In this document: piece after piece, positions 57,352 through 64,000 of the stretch | How the letters are laid out: every line of letters begins with the position of its first letter | Position numbering within the stretch: position 1 is the first letter of the stretch | DNA from: Molossus alvarezi | Taxonomy: Eukaryota > Chordata > Mammalia > Chiroptera > Molossidae | NCBI GenBank assembly: GCA_037176705.1 | Contig: CM073885.1 | Location: forward strand, 91,884,501 to 91,948,500 | DNA length: 64,000 bases | Direction: 5' to 3' | Made by a program: the position numbers and the translations under genes | Notes under the pieces: generated by a model | Database searches by the model: none | Seen by the model: the letters and a program-made list of their open reading frames with translations, nothing else | Told to the model about the DNA's origin: nothing

Positions 57352-60300
57352 TTATATTCTACAAATGAGTGAGATCATGTGATATTTGCTTTTCTTTGTT
57401 TGGCTTGTTTCACTTAGGATAATACTTTCCATGTCCCTCCATGTCATCTCAAAGGATAACAGATCTTTCCTTCTTAAAGCTGCATAGTACTTTATTGTGT
57501 ACATGTACCACAGCTTTTTTATCCATTTGTCTACTGATGGACATTTGGGTTGTTTCCAGATCTTAGCTATTGTAAATAGTGCTGCTATGAACACGGGGGT
57601 ACATATATTCTTTCAGATTGGTGTTTCAGGCTTCTTAGGGTATATTCCTCAAAGTGGGATCACTGGGTCAAATGGCAATTCCATATTTAATTTTTTGAGG
57701 TAACACCATATTTTTTTTCCATAGTGGCTGCACCAGTCTGCATTCCCATCAGCAGTGTACTAGTGTCCCCTTTTCTCCACACCCTCGCCAACACTTGTTG
57801 TTTGATGATTTGTTGATGGCGGGCATTCTGACAGGTGTGAGGTGATACCTCATTGTTGTTTTAATTTGCATCTCTCTGATGATTAGTGATGTTGAGCATT
57901 TCTTCATATGTCTCTTAGCCATTTTTAATTGGTTTCTTTGTTTTCCTTTTGTTGAGCTGTATTATCACTCTATAGAATTTGGAAATTAACCCCTTATCTG
58001 CTGTATCATTGGCAATTATGCTCTCCCATAGAGTGGCTTGCCTTTCAATTTTGGTGGTTGTCTCTTTTGCTGTGCAGAAGCTTTTGAGTTCGATATAGTC
58101 CCATGTGTTCATTTTCTTCTTTTGTTTTTGTTGCCTTAGGTGATGTATCAGTGAAAATTCTGCTGCGTGTAATGTCTGAAATTTTGTTGCCTACATTTTC
58201 CTCTAGGATTTTTGTGGATCCATGAGTCACATTTAATCCTTTTATTTATTTTGAATTTATTCTTGTTTATGGTGTAAGTTGATGGTCTAGTTTCATTTTT
58301 TTTTGCATGGAGCTGTCCAATTTTCCCAACACCATTTATTAAAGAGGCTGTCTTTACTCCATTGTATGCTCTTGCCGCCTTTTCAAATATTAATTGAGCA
58401 TAATGTTTTGGGTCTATTTCTGGGTTCTCTGTTTTATTCCATTGATCTATCTGCCTGTTCTTGTGACAGTACCAGGCTGTTTTGATTACAGTAGCTTTGT
58501 AGTATAACCTGAAATCTGGTAATGTGATCCCGCCTACTTCGTTCTTCTTTTTCAAGATTGCTGTGGCTATTCGGGGTTTTTTTTGGTTCCATATGAACTT
58601 TTGAAATATTTGTTCTAGTTCTGTGAAACATGTCGTTGATATTTTGATGGGAATTGCATTGAATCTATAGATTGCTTTGGGTAGTATGGACATTTTAATG
58701 ATGTTCATTCTTCCAATCCATGAACAAGGTACATGCTTCCCCTTTTTTATATCTTTCTCTATTTCTTTTTTCAATGTCCTTTAGTATTCTGTGAATAGGT
58801 CCTTTATTTTTTTTTAGTTAAGTTTATTCCTAGGTATCTTAAATTTTTGTTTGCTGTGACAGTAAATTGGATTATTTTTAGTTTCTCTTTCTGTGAGTTC
58901 ATCATTGGTGTATAAGAATGCCATTGATTTCTTGACATTAATTTTGTATCCTGCTACTTCGCCAAATTCATTTATTAAGTCTAGTAGATTTTCGATGGGG
59001 TCTTTAGGGTTTTCTGTGTATACTATAGTGTCATTAGCAAATACTGATAGTTTCACTTTCTTCTTTCCAATTTGGATCCCTGTTATTTTTTGTTCATGTC
59101 TAATTGATGTGGCTAAGACTTCCAGTATTATGTTAAATAAGAAGGGTCAAAGTGGGCATCCCTGTCTTGGTCCTGTTCTTAAGGGAAATGCTTTTAGTTT
59201 TTGTCCACTGAGTGCAATGTTGACTGTAGGTATTTCATATATGGCCATTATTATGTCGAGACATGATCCCTCTATTCCCACATTGCTGAGTGTTTTTATC
59301 AGAAATGGGTGCTGGATTGTGTCGAATGTTTTTTCAGCATCTATTGATATGATCGTATGGTTTTTAGCTTTCATTTTGTTTATATGATGTATCACATTTA
59401 CTGATTTGCAAATAGTACCAGCCTTGCATCCCTGGGATAGACCCCAGATGGTCATGTTGAATAATTTTATAATGTGTTGCTGGATTCAATTTGCTAATGT
59501 TTTGTTCAGGATTTTGGCATCTATGTTCATCAGGGATATTGGCCTGTATTTTTTTTTTTTTTTTATTTGTAGTGTCTTTATCTGGTTTTGGAATTAGAAT
59601 TATGCTGGCCTCATAAAACAAGTTTGGAAGTCTTCCTTCTTCTTAAATTTTTTGGAATAGTTTGAGGAGAATGGGTGTTAGTTCTGTTTTGAATATTTAG
59701 TAAAACTCCTCCTCCATGCCTGGGCTTTTGTTTGTTGGGAGATTCTTGATTACATCATCAATTTTCTTAGTTGTTATTGGTCTGTTTAGGTTCTCTATCT
59801 CTTCCTGGTTTACTTTTGGGAGACTATGTGTTTCTAGAAATTTGTCAGTTTCTCCTATGTTGTCCAATTTTTTGGCATATAGTTGTTCATTGTATTTGTT
59901 AACAATCCTTTGTGTTTCTGTGGTGTCAGTTATTACTTTTCCTCTTTCATTTCTGATTTTGTTTATTTGGGTCCTCTCTTTTTTTTATCTTTGTAAGTCT
60001 AGCTAAGCATCTATCAATCTTGTTTACCTTTTTAAAGGACCAGCTCTTTGTTTCTTTTATCTTTTGAGTTGTTCTTTGGTTTCTATGTCATTTATTTCTG
60101 CTCTGATCTTTACTATTTCTTACCTTATGCTTGCTCTGGATTTTTCTTTTTGTTAACTTTCTAGTTCTTTAAGTTGTAAGGTTAGATAGTCCATTAGAAA
60201 TTGTTCTTGTTTCTTAAGATAGGCCTGTAGTGCTATGATGTTTTCAGAACTGCTTTTTCTGTGTCCCATAGATTTTGTGTTGTTGTGTGTTCATTTTCAT

Positions 60301-61133
60301 TGGTTTCCAGGAAGTTTTTAATTTCTTCCTTGATTTCCTTGGTAACCTATTCATTGTTTAATAACATACTATTTAGCCTCCATGTGTTTAAATGTCTTTA
60401 CATGTTTTTCTTGCAATTGATTTTCAGTTTCATGCCACTGTGATCTGAGAAGATGCTTGATATAATTTCAATCTTCTTGAACTCATAGAGACTCAGTTTG
60501 TGTCCTAATATGTGGTCTATCTTTGAGAATGTCCCATGTGCACTTGAGAAGAATGTGAATTTTGTAATTTTGGGGTGTAATTCTCTGTAGATATCTATTA
60601 AATCCAATTGATCTAGTCCATCATTTAGAGTCTCTGTTTCCTTCTTAATTTTTTGTTGAGAGGATTTATCCAGTGCTGGCAACAGGGTGTTAAATTTCCC
60701 TGCTATGATTGTATTGCTGTCAATTTTTCTTTTGAAGACCTCCAAGAGTTTTTTTAAAATATATTTTGGTGCATCTACATTAGGTGAGTATATGTTTACC
60801 AAGGTTATTTCTTTCTGCTGGATAGATCCTTTTAATATTATGTACTGAGACCACTACATGTCTTAGTTATGACTTTCATTTTGAAATCTATTTTATCAAT
60901 TATGAGTACTACTACCACAGCTTTTTTTTCTCTTTCCATTTGCTTAGAAGATTTTTTTTCCATTCTTTCACTTTTAACTTTTGTGAGTCATTTGTTTTGA
61001 AATAGGTCTCTTGTAAACAACATATACCTGAGTCATGCTTTCTTGTTCAATCAGCTACTCTGTGTCTTTTGATTGGAGCATTCAATCCATTTACATTTAA
61101 GGTTATTATTGATATGTACTTATTTATTGCCAT
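57352..61133 (-). pseudogene. L1-3 ORF2 (endonuclease-reverse transcriptase), inactivated
   Basis: The start codon is at 61133-61131. EN: VNIYSPNVDAPKY, with GDFN changed to GKFN (IIAGKFNTLL), losing the conserved Asp; KIDHILGHK and FSDHSGMKL are retained (60398-60802). [19 protein letters not shown] and [10 protein letters not shown] (59147-59455). The catalytic FADD has become FAND at 59030-59041. The thumb and C-terminal region gives a 208-codon open frame (58148-58774, [39 protein letters not shown]). It ends SLICRI-stop at 57352. Several frameshifts and stops occur elsewhere. Both catalytic lesions would disable it even if the frames were continuous. Confidence 0.92.
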
Positions 61134-61182
61134 TTTTGTTTATTATGGATATATATATATTTTTTTCTATTTCTTCTACTAA

Positions 61183-62034
61183 TTATAGCTGTCTTGTTAA
61201 CATTTCTTGCACTGCTGGTTTGGTGCTAATGTATTTGCTTAGCCTTTTTTCATCTAGTATGCTCTTTTTTTTTGAATAATAACCTTGCTGGATTGACTAG
61301 TCCATTTTTCAGATTCTTGTTTTTCATTACCTTGATTCCTTCATGCCATTCCCTTCTGACCTGTAATGTTTCTGTTGAGAAGTCAGTTGATAGCCTATTT
61401 TTTTTTTTTTTTTTTTGTAGGTAACATGTTGCTTATGTCTTGCTGCCTTTAGGATTCCCTCTTTGTCTTTAATTTTGACATTTTAATTATTATGTGTCTT
61501 AGTGTGGGCCTGTTTGGGTTCTTCTTACTTGGGGCTCTCTGTGCCACTTGAACTTGAATGCCTTCTTCCTTCACCAAGTTGGGGAAATTTTCTGTCACTA
61601 TTTCTTCAAATATGTTCTCTAACTCTTGCTGTTTCGTCTTCTTCTGGAACTTCTGTGATGTGGATATTGTCACATTTCAAGTTGTCCCACAGTTCTCTTA
61701 AGCTGTTTTCCTGTTTTTTAATTGTTTTTTCCTTTTTGTTTTCTGATTGGGTGATTTTTTTCTATCCTGTCTTTTAATTCACTGATCTGGTTTTCAGCTT
61801 CCTCTACTCTGCTGGTTATTTCCTCTAATGTGTTATTTATTTCTGCCATATCATTCTTCATTTCCAGTTGGTTGGTTTTCAATGCTTCTTTATCTTTACT
61901 CATGGTGTTGAGCTTCCTCATGATTATTACTCTGAACTCTCCCTCTGATATCTTGCTCAATTCCATGTCATTTATTCTTCTCCTGTAAAATTATCTTCTT
62001 TTTTCATTTGGGATTTGTTTCTTTGTTTTACCAT
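61183..62034 (-). pseudogene. L1-3 ORF1, inactivated
   Basis: The start ATG is at 62034-62032 (MVKQRNKSQMKK-like, then a stop). The coiled-coil segment reads at 61718-61966 (FRVIIMRKLNTMSKDKEALK, EEITSRVEEAENQISELKDR). The RRM and C-terminal part is at 61449-61673 (LENIFEEIVTENFPNLVKEE). The stop is at about 61185-61183. Frames are broken by shifts and a T-run (61399-61417). Confidence 0.88.
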
Positions 62035-62891
62035 TTTGGCTGTCTCAATGGGTTTTTGAGCCTATTAAATTTTTCTTGTGGGTGTTGGTGTTCTGCTGGT
62101 TGTGGCTTCCTCTACTAGGTTTGGATGAGTGTGCGAGGACCCAGGTTAAACACCACTGTCAAGTCTTACTTTCCTGGGTAGATTTGCAAGCCATAGAAAA
62201 GTTCAGTTATCCTCTAGCTTTTTGCCTGGAGGTTATTTGTCTCAGTTACTTGATGAGGCTGGATTTGTAGCCCTCAGCTGAATGAAAAACCCCTCAGCTG
62301 TAAGAGGATTTTGAGCAGATGGGGCACTTGCTCTCTATCAGACTCTAGATGTTAATGAGTATCAATTTGCATTTCTCTGACCTGGCCTGGTGTTGTTGAA
62401 TTCTAGTGGGAGGAGCTGTTGCTTCTCACTGGGGCTCTGGGAAGGGGTTTGGTGAGTAAAATGGCTATTGTCCTATGAAGGAGCAATTTAGTACAAAACT
62501 CCCTGGGCCCTGCTGTTCAGCTCTCTTTGGAGCCAGGAGTCCTGGACTGTCTCCACACAGTTCCAATCTAGTCTGCCCTCCCTCTGCTGGAGCCCAAGGT
62601 GAGTTCCTGAGGCTGATTTTTTTTTGCTTTAAAAGAGCCCCACTTTCTCAGCGGGATGTGCACATTGCTAATAGAGCCCACTGCTGTCTGTGGGATTCCA
62701 GCCTGCCCTCACGTGCCTCCACAGTTCATAGAAGGCTCGATATAGTGTCCTCTTTCTGTACCTGATTTTACTGGCTCTCTCTAGCTGCTTTTCAGTTGAT
62801 TTTCCTGATGATTTGTCTTTATTTTAATTGTAATTCCAGTTTTGTTCTTGGAGACAGTCTGTGTAGCTTCCCTTTATTTCACCACCATCTC
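62035..62891 (-). promoter_or_regulatory. L1-3 5' UTR / internal promoter region
   Basis: It is homologous to the L1-2 5' UTR at both its ends (GGAAGCTACACAGAC near the start, CTAGAGGATAACTGAACTTT near the ORF1 end). The middle sections of the two UTRs differ noticeably. The 96-codon plus-strand frame 62475-62765 is antisense to this UTR and unsupported. Confidence 0.65.
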
Positions 62892-62905
62892 AAAAAAAAA
62901 AAAAA

Positions 62906-63320
62906 ATCTGTTGATTCTTTCTATGGTTTTAGTAGTCTCTATCTCATATATTTCCCCTTTGATGTTTACTATTTCTTTTCATTTTCTAATTTGGGGCTCA
63001 TTTTGCTCTTTAATTTCTAGTGCCTTGAGGTGCAAAGTTAAGTTGTTTATTTGAAACCTTTCTAATTGCTTTCTATATGCATTTATTGCTATAAACTTTC
63101 TCTTCAGAATTGTTTTTGCTACATCCTAGAAGTTATATTTCCATCATTTGTTTTGAGATAATATTTCCTTTTTATAATTTTCTTTTGTGTTCCATTTGTG
63201 GTTCAGAAATGTGTAGCTATTTTTTAAACATATTTGTAGATTTTCCAGATTTCCTTTTATTGCTGATTTCTAGTTTCAGACAATTGTGGTAATTGAACAA
63301 TTTTCTGATTAAATTATTAC
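62906..63320 (-). repeat. Old L1 ORF2 fragment
   Basis: The plus strand reads 'cttgaggtgcaaagttaagttgtttatttga', 'ttttgctacatcctagaag', 'gttcagaaatgtgtagc' and 'gatttctagtttcagacaattgtgg', the complement of the ORF2 EN-to-RT linker of old L1s. L1-3 lies directly against it. Confidence 0.75.
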
Positions 63321-63329
63321 ACTTTATGG

Positions 63330-64000
63330 AAAAACTCTAAAATGATCTGGAATTATGTCTAATAGGGCTTGTGCAAATAGCTGGGCAAAATGCTTGTGTT
63401 TACAAAGGACATATAGAAAAGACAAAAAGAAATAAAGGAGGGGGGGGAGTGAGAGAGACAGAGAGAGAATGAAAGGCTATAAGCAAGGGTGTATATATAA
63501 GAATTTTATAGGCCTGTAAGTATAACATTAAGAAGACCAAGTCCCTTCCGCCCATGCTCCCAAACTCATATTCATCAAAAACAATTATGTCCAACTTATG
63601 AAATTTTAAAACTATGTTCAGAGCAAGAGCTGCAAAGGACTTAGGACTGACAGAAAAATCTAAATAGATGGTGGAGAGAAAATAAAATTTTATTTTTCTT
63701 TCTATCTTTCCTGCCAAGAAGATAGTGAAAAATAATAAAATATTGGTCAAATGTAGTAGAAGCTCAGATTAGGTGAAGTGATTATAGACTGTCATCTAGT
63801 TTATAAACTATGATATTGAGTTCTTTACAGTGAGATCACTACATAATTTTATCAAGAAGTGTGAGGAATGGCATACATACCAAATATTGATGAATGGCTA
63901 ATTATTTTTCAATATTCAAAGTATGAAAGAATTAAGTAGGTATCATAATTTAAAGGCTTCTGAATGTGATATCAATCTTGTGGATATTTCAAGAATAGAG
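63330..64000. other. AT-rich unique sequence, no gene seen
   Basis: A purine-rich (GGGA/GAGA) patch lies near 63437-63470. The 116-codon minus-strand frame 63400-63750 overlaps this low-complexity patch and shows no recognisable domain. Confidence 0.5.

Larger units (their letters stand above)
57115..62891 (-). mobile_element. L1-3: near full-length minus-strand L1
   Basis: From left to right: 3' UTR (57115-57351, with the GTTACAGATGTTTCTCC block), ORF2 (57352-61133), ORF1 (61183-62034) and 5' UTR (62035-62891). Read on the minus strand it begins GAGATGGTGGTGAAATAAAG, a plausible YY1-like start. The length of about 5.8 kb is close to complete. It abuts a poly-A run (62892-62905) and an older L1 at its 5' side. 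No clear TSD was found. Confidence 0.93.

Noticed and set aside
58148..58774. 208-codon open frame, the longest in the window
   Set aside because: It is the thumb and C-terminal region of L1-3 ORF2, not a host gene.

Overview
This is a repeat-dense stretch of a mammalian nuclear genome, most likely from an insectivorous (non-fruit) bat. Two things point to a bat. At least 22 copies of a tRNA-derived SINE match the chiropteran Ves family, and all the young LINE-1 copies share one A/T-tailed 3' UTR type that I associate with bat L1. No intact protein-coding gene is present. The AT-rich background, the polyA-tailed retroposons with target-site duplications (TSDs), and the MIR, MER5A-like and L2-like fossils all fit intronic or intergenic placental DNA. 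Family assignments come from reading the sequence and from memory; nothing was run through RepeatMasker.

The only gene-derived coding sequence I can name is at 21273-21495. It is one exon of an AFG1L (LACE1)-like mitochondrial AAA ATPase with an acceptor and a donor site, but it carries an in-frame TAG and an apparent 1-nt deletion. It is either a broken exon at the AFG1L locus or an unprocessed duplicate. No other AFG1L exon was recognised.

Layout: 1-10 kb holds scattered Ves SINEs, short L1 3' ends, MER5A, an L2-like relic and a CpG-retaining segment near 4 kb. 10.5-16.5 kb is an old plus-strand L1 and a second L1 ORF2 remnant, riddled with insertions (SINEs, a mariner-type MITE, microsatellites). 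16.5-21 kb is mostly unique, with an L1 fragment of switched orientation. 21-29 kb has the AFG1L-like exon, an older L1, MIRs, Ves copies and an L1M-type 3' UTR. 29.7-33.5 kb is an old minus-strand L1 split by a 2.1-kb HAL1-like (ORF2-less) element with a CpG-rich 5' end and TSDs. 36-40.7 kb is a repeat-poor island. 41.1-52 kb is an L1 with a tandem-monomer 5' UTR joined head-to-tail to a second, nearly full-length L1, which is itself interrupted by a Ves and by an antisense L1. 54.7-57.1 kb is repeat-poor. 57.1-62.9 kb is a near full-length minus-strand L1.

The elements do not form a metabolic or defence system; what unites them is L1-driven retroposition. L1 supplies reverse transcriptase and endonuclease, and Ves SINEs, the HAL1-like element and apparently a head-only mini-Ves are passengers. 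None of the L1 copies is coding-competent: reading frames are broken, and the catalytic FADD motif is altered in two of the three large copies.
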